A DNA stretch of 6,661 bases from Sphingobacteriales bacterium. GTDB taxonomy: Bacteria; Bacteroidota; Bacteroidia; Sphingobacteriales; Sphingobacteriaceae. Below the pieces are notes generated by a model that saw only the letters and a list, made by a program, of their open reading frames with translations, was not told where the DNA came from and did no database searches. Below, piece by piece: positions 1 through 6,061 of this stretch; positions within the stretch are counted from its first letter, which is position 1; the number at the start of each line of letters is the position of its first letter. The stretch spans positions 1-6,661 of the forward strand of contig JAGVEE010000110.1 in assembly GCA_020058405.1 (NCBI GenBank), in the 5' to 3' direction. The position numbers and the translations under genes were made by a program.

Positions 1-77
1 CCATAAATGAATTCTTAAGTATTTGTGAAAAGCGAAAGCTTATTAAATAGAATTTTTAATAAATTATAAATAATACA

Positions 78-269
78 ATGCAAGGAAAAGTTAAATTTTT
101 TAATAACTCAAAAGGTTTTGGGTTTATTACACCATCAGATTCAAGCGAAGATATCTTCGTTCACACTTCAGGATTAATTGATGAGATCCGCGAAAACGAC
201 GAAGTAACATTCGAAGTTGAAAGAGGTAAAAAAGGCATGAACGCAGTTCGTGTTGAAGTAGTAAGATAA
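78..269 (+). CDS. Cold-shock-domain protein (CspA family)
   Basis: This gene encodes a 63-residue single-domain cold-shock protein, a small cytoplasmic OB-fold protein that binds single-stranded RNA or DNA. Family members act as RNA chaperones that melt mRNA structure, some induced by cold and some constitutive. Both nucleic-acid-binding motifs are visible: RNP1 as KGFGFI (residues 12-17) and RNP2 as DIFVH (25-29). The N-terminal GKVKFFN and the C-terminal GKKGMNAVRV strand are also typical, and the length is close to the usual 63-70. The ATG at 78 is secure because an in-frame TAA lies at 60-62. The leader is A/T-rich with no Shine-Dalgarno, as is normal in Bacteroidota. A strong terminator follows 29 bp after the stop, so the gene is probably a single transcription unit. 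Which csp paralogue it is, and whether it responds to cold, cannot be told from the sequence. Confidence 0.96.
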   Translation: MQGKVKFFNNSKGFGFITPSDSSEDIFVHTSGLIDEIRENDEVTFEVERGKKGMNAVRVEVVR

Positions 270-298
270 TATATTTAAACAAATATAAAGATCTAAAG

Positions 299-330
299 AA
301 GCTCTCTCGTGAAAACGGGGGAGCTTTTTT
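299..330 (+). terminator. Intrinsic terminator of the cold-shock gene
   Basis: A 12-bp stem pairs 299-310 with 315-326 around a GAAA tetraloop (311-314). All positions pair, two of them as G-U wobbles (305/320 and 307/318). The right arm runs into six T residues (325-330). This is a textbook rho-independent terminator, with a GNRA loop that adds stability. It ends cold-shock gene transcription 55 bp before the next start codon, so the downstream gene needs its own promoter. Confidence 0.93.
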
Positions 331-358
331 GTTATATATGGGTTTTAAAATAGCTATA
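328..358 (+). promoter_or_regulatory. Possible Bacteroidota-type promoter for the secreted-protein gene
   Basis: TTTG at 328-331 matches the -33 element of Bacteroidota sigma-ABfr promoters. After exactly 19 nt comes TAGCTATA (351-358), which matches the fixed positions of TAnnTTTG at four of six. Spacing is ideal but the -7 element is imperfect. Transcription would start near 365, giving a leader of about 20 nt. The -33 element would lie within the T-tract of the preceding terminator. Moderate to low confidence; the preceding terminator means some promoter is needed in this gap. Confidence 0.4.
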
Positions 359-384
359 TTAGTACATCCTTAATATTTACTAAT

Positions 385-1887
385 ATGAAACTGCTAGTTA
401 AAACAGCAATTCTTGCATGTATAAGCATGAATAGCTTCGCACAAAGTATAGTATTACCCGATTTTGCAGTTAGTCAAAATCTTGGTCAAGAAATATTTTA
501 CCCTTCTGTTGCTATTGCACCCGACGGTAGATTTGGTTTTTCATGGGGTGATGATAGAAATGGAGTAAATGGAACGGGTGATGGGCGAGGCCGAATATAC
601 TCTCAACTGTATAATACCAATGGAAGCCTAGCAACCAACACCAATTCATATACAGACAATATCCAATACAACACAACGTATGATAACTTTTCGATTTTGA
701 GGAGCTCTTGCGCCTTTCTGCCAAACAGCACATTTATTGTTGGCTGGCATGTGGGTGGATATACATATATAGGTTCTAGAAACGATGATGTTTATTATTC
801 GGCATTTAATACACAAGCACAAAAAATAGTAAGTGGTGTACAACTTAATGTATTGAACGGCGGAGGTACCAACCCTTATGCTACTCGTCCACAATTAGTA
901 CTATTGCCCCCAAACAATTTTGCCGCAGTTTATGAATATAATAATTTTAACGGCAGCGAAATTGGGGTTACCTCTGTTGATGCCACTACTGGGAATGTAA
1001 TTGGTGGAGCTTCGGTAATTAGCGATTCTAGAACCAATGCTCGCGTATATCCTAGTGCTGCAAGTAATGGAGCACACACAGTGTGCGTATGGACAGACGC
1101 TCGTGCTGATAATATTGGAGATATTTATATGCAAAGATTTGTAAACGGAGCTGCTGCTGGAACAAATACAAAAGTAAATGATAATACAAATACTGGAACC
1201 TATAACCAATGGGCACGTGCTGCGATGGCTGCCGATGGAAAGTTTGTTGTAATTTGGTTAGATACGAGAAGTTCTGGAGGTGGTGATATTTATGCGCAAC
1301 ATTACGATGCTAACGGACAAAAAATTGGACAAAATGTAAAACTTACCAATAGTAATTCTATACTAAATGCAGCAATGCCAAGTATTGGTATGTATAATAA
1401 TAAGTATGTAGTTACTTGGGCAGATTCTATACCAGGCAATGCTTTTAGCTGTAAACTTAGGTTCTTTGATTTTGGAGGAAGCCCTACAACCAATGTATTG
1501 GAACTTACGAATTCAAGTAACACAAGTTCATATTACCCAGAAGTGGCCGTAAATAATTCACTAGCGTTTTTTACTTGGGACGATAGAAGAGAAACTGCCA
1601 AGGGAAGAGTATATGGGAAAGTGCTTACGTTGCAGGGTGGAGCAAATGGCATAAACGAAGAAACAATAAATACACTTAAAGTTTATCCGAACCCAGCGAC
1701 CAATGCTTTGTGGTTTTCTAACTATGTTTATGGATTAAATAACATAGTAAAAATTTATTCTATAGATGGCAGGTATATTTGTGAAAGAGAAATAGTAAAC
1801 GAAAATATAAACATAGAAAATTTAGAATCGGGACTATACATTATACATACCTCTCAAGGAATTACTAGGTTTTGCAAAACAAATTGA
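385..1887 (+). CDS. Secreted seven-repeat beta-propeller-like protein with T9SS type A sorting domain
   Basis: This gene encodes a 500-residue exported protein of unknown function. Residues 1-19 form a Sec signal peptide (Lys at 2 and 6, hydrophobic core, likely cleavage SFA/QS). Residues 39-419 contain seven related units beginning near 39, 107, 167, 222, 278, 331 and 384. Their common pattern is a hydrophobic strand, a loop with N/D-G or N-N, a VxW strand, D-x-R, then an I-Y-x-Q-like strand (for example WTDARADNIGDIYMQ and WLDTRSSGGGDIYAQ). The spacing of 53-68 residues fits beta-propeller blades. Residues about 430-500 are a T9SS C-terminal sorting domain: LKVYPNPATN, then IYSIDGR, then LESGLYII and a basic end. 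By family knowledge such cargo crosses the outer membrane through the Por/T9SS machine and is released or anchored at the surface. I see no catalytic motif, so a binding or adhesin-like role is only an inference. It stands alone between two regulatory-type genes. No T9SS component or degradative partner is nearby. Confidence 0.88.
   Translation: MKLLVKTAILACISMNSFAQSIVLPDFAVSQNLGQEIFYPSVAIAPDGRFGFSWGDDRNGVNGTGDGRGRIYSQLYNTNGSLATNTNSYTDNIQYNTTYDNFSILRSSCAFLPNSTFIVGWHVGGYTYIGSRNDDVYYSAFNTQAQKIVSGVQLNVLNGGGTNPYATRPQLVLLPPNNFAAVYEYNNFNGSEIGVTSVDATTGNVIGGASVISDSRTNARVYPSAASNGAHTVCVWTDARADNIGDIYMQRFVNGAAAGTNTKVNDNTNTGTYNQWARAAMAADGKFVVIWLDTRSSGGGDIYAQHYDANGQKIGQNVKLTNSNSILNAAMPSIGMYNNKYVVTWADSIPGNAFSCKLRFFDFGGSPTTNVLELTNSSNTSSYYPEVAVNNSLAFFTWDDRRETAKGRVYGKVLTLQGGANGINEETINTLKVYPNPATNALWFSNYVYGLNNIVKIYSIDGRYICEREIVNENINIENLESGLYIIHTSQGITRFCKTN
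499..1641 (+). repeat. Seven degenerate protein repeats (propeller blades) inside the secreted-protein gene
   Basis: The repeats are visible at protein level only; the DNA has diverged. Units start at residues 39, 107, 167, 222, 278, 331 and 384. Units 1, 4, 5 and 7 keep the W-x-D-x-R or W-D-D-R-R core best (GFSWGDDR, CVWTDAR, VIWLDTR, FTWDDRR). Unit 2 keeps the W (VGWHVGG), unit 6 has VTWADS, and unit 3 is the most diverged (AVYEYNN, no Trp). Seven units is the commonest blade number for closed beta-propellers. The fold assignment is inferred from periodicity, not from a profile match. Confidence 0.65.
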
Positions 1888-1931
1888 ACGCTTTATTTAT
1901 TTTGATAATATAAAAAGTGTGTATTAGCAAT

Positions 1932-1939
1932 TACATTTG
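1932..1939 (+). promoter_or_regulatory. Candidate -7 element (TACATTTG) upstream of the hybrid kinase
   Basis: TACATTTG is an exact match to the Bacteroidota -7 consensus TAnnTTTG and lies 60 bp before the kinase start codon. The only TTTG upstream in the gap (1901-1904) is 27 nt away, longer than the usual 19-21, so the -33 element is poor or absent. A promoter here would start transcription at about 1946. An exact eight-base match with two free positions can arise by chance in AT-rich DNA, so confidence is limited. Confidence 0.4.
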
Positions 1940-1961
1940 AAAAGTATACAATTACAAGAAT

Positions 1962-1986
1962 TCTAATTCAAAAAAAAGGAATTAGA
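1962..1986 (+). repeat. Small A/T-rich inverted repeat in the kinase leader
   Basis: TCTAATTC (1962-1969) and GAATTAGA (1979-1986) are perfect 8-bp inverted copies around a 9-nt, almost all-A loop. The repeat ends 13 bp before the ATG at 2000. It could be a weak mRNA hairpin near the ribosome entry site or an operator half-site pair. No T-tract follows, so it is not a terminator. With six A-T pairs and two G-C pairs, the RNA hairpin would be only weakly stable. Confidence 0.4.
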
Positions 1987-1999
1987 TAAAAAAGAATAA

Positions 2000-4900
2000 A
2001 TGAAAAAAATAATACCCAAGAATGAAGTCGCTAGATTAGCAGCATTAAAGTCATACCATATATTAGATACACTTGCGGAAGAAGAGTATGATAGAATTAC
2101 AAGATTAGCTGCTATTATTTGTGATGTACCCATTTCTACAATCTCGTTAATAGATAAAGATAGACAATGGTTTAAATCTCGAATAGGACTAGAAGCCCCA
2201 GAAACAGAAAGAGAGCTTGCATTTTGCCAACACGCTATACTCGATACGAGTTTACTTACAGTTACCGACCCTCAAAATGATTTAAGATTTAAAGACAATC
2301 CTTTAGTAACTGGCGATCCACATATAAGATTTTATGCTGGGCACCCTTTAATAGATCCAAATGGTTTTGCATTGGGAACTATTTGTGTTATTGATAATAA
2401 ACCAAGGAAATTAAGTTCAAGACAAGAAGAAGCATTAAAGATTTTGTCTGAAGAAATAATGTCGCTAATTATAAACAGACGTAGAAGTTTTGAACTTGAT
2501 AATTTCGAAAAGCTGTTCAATTATTCGAGCGATTTAATTTGCATTGCGGGTGCAGATGGATACTTCAAAAGAATAAATCCGGCATTTAATAAAAAATTTG
2601 GTAAAGATGAGCATTACCTAACCAACACTCCATTTTTAGAAATGATACATCCAGATGATGTGGAATCTACAAAGAAAGAATTGGCATCACTATCTGAAGG
2701 AAAAAATACTCTTAATTTTAAAAATAGATTTATTACAAGAAGCGGCGATTATGTTTATTTGGAATGGGTAGCTACTCCAGAAAAAGAAACGGGTTTATTA
2801 TATGCTATTGCGAGAGACGTTACATCAGAAAAAATAAAAGAAGATAAAATCGCACAAAGCGAAGCAAAGTTCCGTTCATTTTTTGAAAGCTCGCAAGGCT
2901 TAATGTGTACACACGATATTGATGGAAATTTTTTAACAGTAAATACCTCTGGTGCATCCTTACTTGGTTATACAGTAGAAGAATTGTTAGATAAAAATTT
3001 AAAAGATATTATTCCTAACTACCTACATCAGGAATTAGAACAATACTTGAGAGAGGTAACTAGCATTGGAATATCTACTGGTAAAATAATTACTACTCAT
3101 AAAAATGGTAATATCCTTATTTGGATGTACAGTAATGTGTTAGAGGAAAACGAACTAGGACAAAAATATGTGATTGGAAATTCTATCGATATTACCGAAC
3201 AGCATTACTTAGAATTAAATCTAGCAAAATCGAATGAGCGACTGGAGCAAACAAATAAATTGGCTCGTGTTGGCGCTTGGGAATTAAACTTTTTAACAAA
3301 TGAACTTTTTTGGGGTAACATCACCAAAATGATTCATGAAGTTCCCGAAGATTATCTACCTACTTTTGAAAAAGCAGTTCACTTTTACGAAGGTCAAAAC
3401 AAGATATTAATGAACAATGCAATTGATAAGGCTATAAATGATGGTACACCTTATGATATAGAAGTTCAAATACTCACCGCAAAAGGGCAAGAACGCTGGG
3501 TTCGTGTACAAGGAAATGCTGAAATGCAGGATGGTAAATGCATTAGATTATATGGTGCATTCCAAGATATTGATGATAAAAAAAGAGTAGAATTAGAGAT
3601 TAAGAAATCTAGGAAATTATTAGACGATGTGTTAAAGTCGGCAGTTGAAGTAAGTATTATTGCTACCGATGTAAATGGTAACATTACTTTGTTTAATTCT
3701 GGAGCAGAAGAAATGTTGGGGTACCAAGCCACAGAAATTGTTGGCAAAACAAGTCCCATTATATTACACGATGAACAAGAGATTACAAATTACGCAAATG
3801 AATTAATAAAAAAATACAATATAAATATTAGGGGTTTTGATGTGTTTATGTACGAAGCAAACCTCAATGGTTCTTATCAGAAAGAGTGGACTTACATACG
3901 TAAAGACGGCAGTAAAATTTTAGTATCCTTAGTTATATCACCAATTTATGGTGTAAATGAAACGATTATAGGATACCTTGGAATTGCAAATGATATAACA
4001 GAAGAGCGTAGACAACGTGATGAATTAGAGAAAGCAAAAATTTTAGCAGAACAAGCAAGTATAGCGAAATCAGAATTCTTAGCCAATATGAGTCATGAAA
4101 TTCGTACTCCACTTAACGGTGTAATTGGATTTACAGATTTAGTGTTAAAAACAAATTTGAATGAAACTCAAGAGCAATACATTTCGATAGTAAACCAATC
4201 GGCAAATTCATTACTCGGCATTATAAATGATATTTTAGATTTCTCGAAAATTGAAGCAGGCAAATTAGAACTCGATGTAGAGCGCGCAGATTTATTTGAA
4301 ATTGCTAGTCAGGCTACCGATATTATTACCTACCAAGCGCATAGTAAAGGATTAGAAGTGTTGTTAAATATTTCTACTTCCCTCCCTCGTTTTGTATATG
4401 TAGATAACATTCGTTTACAACAAATTATTGTAAACTTGTTAGGCAACGCTGTAAAGTTTACGGAGAAAGGGGAGATTGAATTAAAAATAAATGCGCTAGA
4501 AAAAATTGACGAAGAAAATACTCTATTTAGATTTCAGGTAAAAGATACTGGCATTGGAATACATTCAGATAAATTAGAAAAAATATTTGAGGCTTTTGCG
4601 CAGGAAGATAGCTCTACCACAAAAAAATATGGTGGCACAGGATTAGGCCTCACCATTTCTAATAAATTATTAGGATTAATGGGCTCAAAACTACAATTAG
4701 AAAGCGTTTTAGGGGAAGGTAGTACATTTTATTTTGATGTGAAATTAAAAGTAGAATATGCTGATACCGAAGTTTGGGATACAGTTACGGATATTAAAAA
4801 TGTTTTAATTGTGGATGATAATGTGAACAACAGAATGATTCTGCGACAAATGTTATCTCTCAATAAAATAAATTCTACCGAAGCAGCAAACGGCATAGAA

Positions 4901-5917
4901 GCGATTAAAGTTTTATCTGAAAACAATAATTTTGATGTCATTATTATGGATTACCACATGCCATACATGGATGGCATTGAAACCATCAAAAAAATAAGAG
5001 AGAACTTCCAAACCACCCCCTTACTACAACCTATTGTATTGTTATATAGCTCATCTGATGATGAAAAGATTTTAAAAGCATGTGAAGAATACAAAGTTAA
5101 TTACAGATTGGTAAAGCCAATTAAAATGAATGATTTGTATCAGGCATTTAGTAATTTAAAAGCTAAGAAAAGTACAATAAAAACTGAAGGCAGTTTAGCA
5201 AAGACATTAACGATTCAAAATCCGAAAATATTAATTGCAGAAGATAATTCGGTAAATATGTTATTAAGTAAAACGCTTATAAAAAAAGCCATTCCGAACG
5301 TTGAAATTATAGAAGCAAAATCTGGCAAGGAAGCTTTAGAAAAATATAACACAGACCGTCCTGATTTAATTTTCATGGATATACAAATGCCTATAATGAA
5401 TGGGTATGAAGCAACACAAGCCATAAGAGGTTTAGAAAAGGAAGCTCAGCGAACACCTATAATTGCATTAACTGCTGGAAATGTGAAAGGTGAAAAAGAA
5501 AAATGCTTAGAACTAGGGATGGACGATTTTATTGTAAAGCCGATAAACCAAACATCCATTTATGATATATTAAAGAAATGGCTAATACTGAATGAAGCTA
5601 AAATTGTACATTTCAATAAAAACACCATACGTAATTTAGTAGATCACAACGAAGAGATGGTAGAAGAATTGCTGACTCAATTAAACATTGAGCTCAATAG
5701 CTACAAGCTAGAAATTAATCAGCAGATAAAAAATACCGATTTAGCAACATGTATTAAAATTGGACATAAAGTATATGGAATGGCAAGTTCTATTGGCATG
5801 GAAGTACTGGCAGAGATGGCAAGAGAAATTGAAATTGCTAACTTAAACGAAACTCAAATGAAGCAGAAGTTGGATGAACTGAATGCGGAGTTTGATTTGT
5901 TGTTAACCCTTATTTGA
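2000..5917 (+). CDS. Hybrid sensor histidine kinase / response regulator (GAF-PAS4-HisKA-HATPase-REC-REC-HPt)
   Basis: This 1305-residue protein packs a multistep phosphorelay into one chain. It has no signal peptide or membrane segment, so it should sense cytoplasmic signals. Domains in order: GAF (about 20-160, with AFCQHAI and GTICVID), four PAS domains (about 166-278, 287-400, 415-528, 537-670), and a short helical linker. HisKA follows, with H-box FLANMSHEIRTPLNG and phospho-accepting His699. The HATPase has N-box Asn816, G1 DTGIGI (849-854), F-box FEAF (863-866) and G2 GGTGLGL (878-884). Receiver 1 spans 933-1052 (Asp939/Asp940, phospho-acceptor Asp984, Lys1039). Receiver 2 spans 1075-1193 (Glu1081/Asp1082, Asp1127, Thr1158, Lys1180). 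The C-terminal HPt-like domain (about 1205-1300) has likely phospho-His1256. By analogy with ArcB/BarA-type kinases, phosphate would move His to Asp to His and on to an outside regulator, which is not in this window. Oddities: Tyr at the usual Thr/Ser position of receiver 1, and Tyr for Lys at His+3 in the HPt. The start is firm because TAA directly precedes the ATG. The signal and target are unknown. Confidence 0.93.
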   Translation: MKKIIPKNEVARLAALKSYHILDTLAEEEYDRITRLAAIICDVPISTISLIDKDRQWFKSRIGLEAPETERELAFCQHAILDTSLLTVTDPQNDLRFKDNPLVTGDPHIRFYAGHPLIDPNGFALGTICVIDNKPRKLSSRQEEALKILSEEIMSLIINRRRSFELDNFEKLFNYSSDLICIAGADGYFKRINPAFNKKFGKDEHYLTNTPFLEMIHPDDVESTKKELASLSEGKNTLNFKNRFITRSGDYVYLEWVATPEKETGLLYAIARDVTSEKIKEDKIAQSEAKFRSFFESSQGLMCTHDIDGNFLTVNTSGASLLGYTVEELLDKNLKDIIPNYLHQELEQYLREVTSIGISTGKIITTHKNGNILIWMYSNVLEENELGQKYVIGNSIDITEQHYLELNLAKSNERLEQTNKLARVGAWELNFLTNELFWGNITKMIHEVPEDYLPTFEKAVHFYEGQNKILMNNAIDKAINDGTPYDIEVQILTAKGQERWVRVQGNAEMQDGKCIRLYGAFQDIDDKKRVELEIKKSRKLLDDVLKSAVEVSIIATDVNGNITLFNSGAEEMLGYQATEIVGKTSPIILHDEQEITNYANELIKKYNINIRGFDVFMYEANLNGSYQKEWTYIRKDGSKILVSLVISPIYGVNETIIGYLGIANDITEERRQRDELEKAKILAEQASIAKSEFLANMSHEIRTPLNGVIGFTDLVLKTNLNETQEQYISIVNQSANSLLGIINDILDFSKIEAGKLELDVERADLFEIASQATDIITYQAHSKGLEVLLNISTSLPRFVYVDNIRLQQIIVNLLGNAVKFTEKGEIELKINALEKIDEENTLFRFQVKDTGIGIHSDKLEKIFEAFAQEDSSTTKKYGGTGLGLTISNKLLGLMGSKLQLESVLGEGSTFYFDVKLKVEYADTEVWDTVTDIKNVLIVDDNVNNRMILRQMLSLNKINSTEAANGIEAIKVLSENNNFDVIIMDYHMPYMDGIETIKKIRENFQTTPLLQPIVLLYSSSDDEKILKACEEYKVNYRLVKPIKMNDLYQAFSNLKAKKSTIKTEGSLAKTLTIQNPKILIAEDNSVNMLLSKTLIKKAIPNVEIIEAKSGKEALEKYNTDRPDLIFMDIQMPIMNGYEATQAIRGLEKEAQRTPIIALTAGNVKGEKEKCLELGMDDFIVKPINQTSIYDILKKWLILNEAKIVHFNKNTIRNLVDHNEEMVEELLTQLNIELNSYKLEINQQIKNTDLATCIKIGHKVYGMASSIGMEVLAEMAREIEIANLNETQMKQKLDELNAEFDLLLTLI

Positions 5918-6008
5918 GTTATAGGGTTATTGAGTTATTAGGTTATTGGGTTATTAGAATTGATTAACCAAATAACTTAATAACCCAATAACCTAATAAC
6001 CCAATACC
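5918..6008. repeat. Inverted array of 8-bp repeats: five GTTATTRR units, 11-bp centre, five reverse-complement units
   Basis: Five head-to-tail 8-bp units fill 5918-5957 (GTTATAGG, GTTATTGA, GTTATTAG, GTTATTGG, GTTATTAG). After an 11-bp centre (5958-5968), five units in the opposite orientation fill 5969-6008 (CAAATAAC, TTAATAAC, CCAATAAC, CTAATAAC, CCAATACC). The best pairing joins 5934-5956 with 5978-6000, 23 bp without a mismatch. After one A-C mismatch it continues for five more pairs (5928-5932 with 6002-6006). The loop is 21 nt. The left arm contains no C and the right arm no G. It begins at the base after the kinase stop codon. No T-tract follows the right arm, so it is not a standard intrinsic terminator, though it could still slow polymerase or protect the kinase mRNA 3' end. 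A small non-autonomous or REP-like dispersed repeat is another possibility. I do not recognise it as a named element. Confidence 0.9.
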
Positions 6009-6010
6009 AA

Positions 6011-6041
6011 TTTGTATTTACCAACAAAAAACGTAATTTCG
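6011..6041 (+). promoter_or_regulatory. Likely Bacteroidota-type promoter of sucD
   Basis: TTTG (6011-6014) is followed after exactly 19 nt by TAATTTCG (6034-6041), which matches five of the six fixed bases of the -7 consensus TAnnTTTG. Transcription would start near 6048, leaving a leader of about 15 nt that is A/C-rich and has no Shine-Dalgarno. The -33 element starts 2 bp after the inverted repeat array, so sucD is probably transcribed independently of the kinase gene. Confidence 0.55.
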
Positions 6042-6061
6042 CAGCATCAAAAAACAAACAA

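Noticed and set aside
22..55. TTTG (22-25) and TAGAATTT (48-55) as a promoter for the cold-shock gene
   Set aside because: The spacing is 22 nt and the -7 element matches only four of six fixed bases, so it is too weak to list. The true promoter may lie before the window.
146..159. Perfect 14-bp palindrome CGAAGATATCTTCG inside the cold-shock gene
   Set aside because: It encodes the RNP2 region (S-E-D-I-F), and codon choice alone can produce it. The hairpin would be only about five pairs with a 4-nt loop.
385..444. Lipoprotein signal with Cys12 as the lipidated residue
   Set aside because: Only a very short hydrophobic stretch precedes Cys12, and Leu at -2 fits the lipobox poorly. SFA/Q at 17-20 is a better signal peptidase I site, as expected for T9SS cargo.
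1072..1086. Inverted repeat GCACAC-ACA-GTGTGC in the secreted-protein gene
   Set aside because: It is only six pairs, lies deep in a coding region, and has no regulatory context.
1888..1931. Terminator after the secreted-protein gene
   Set aside because: Only patchy A-T pairing (1891-1894 with 1914-1917) was found, with no G/C stem and no proper T-tract.
5918..6008. CRISPR array or standard intrinsic terminator reading of the repeat array
   Set aside because: Units are 8 bp with no spacers, which excludes CRISPR. No T-tract follows the right arm, so the standard terminator form is not met.
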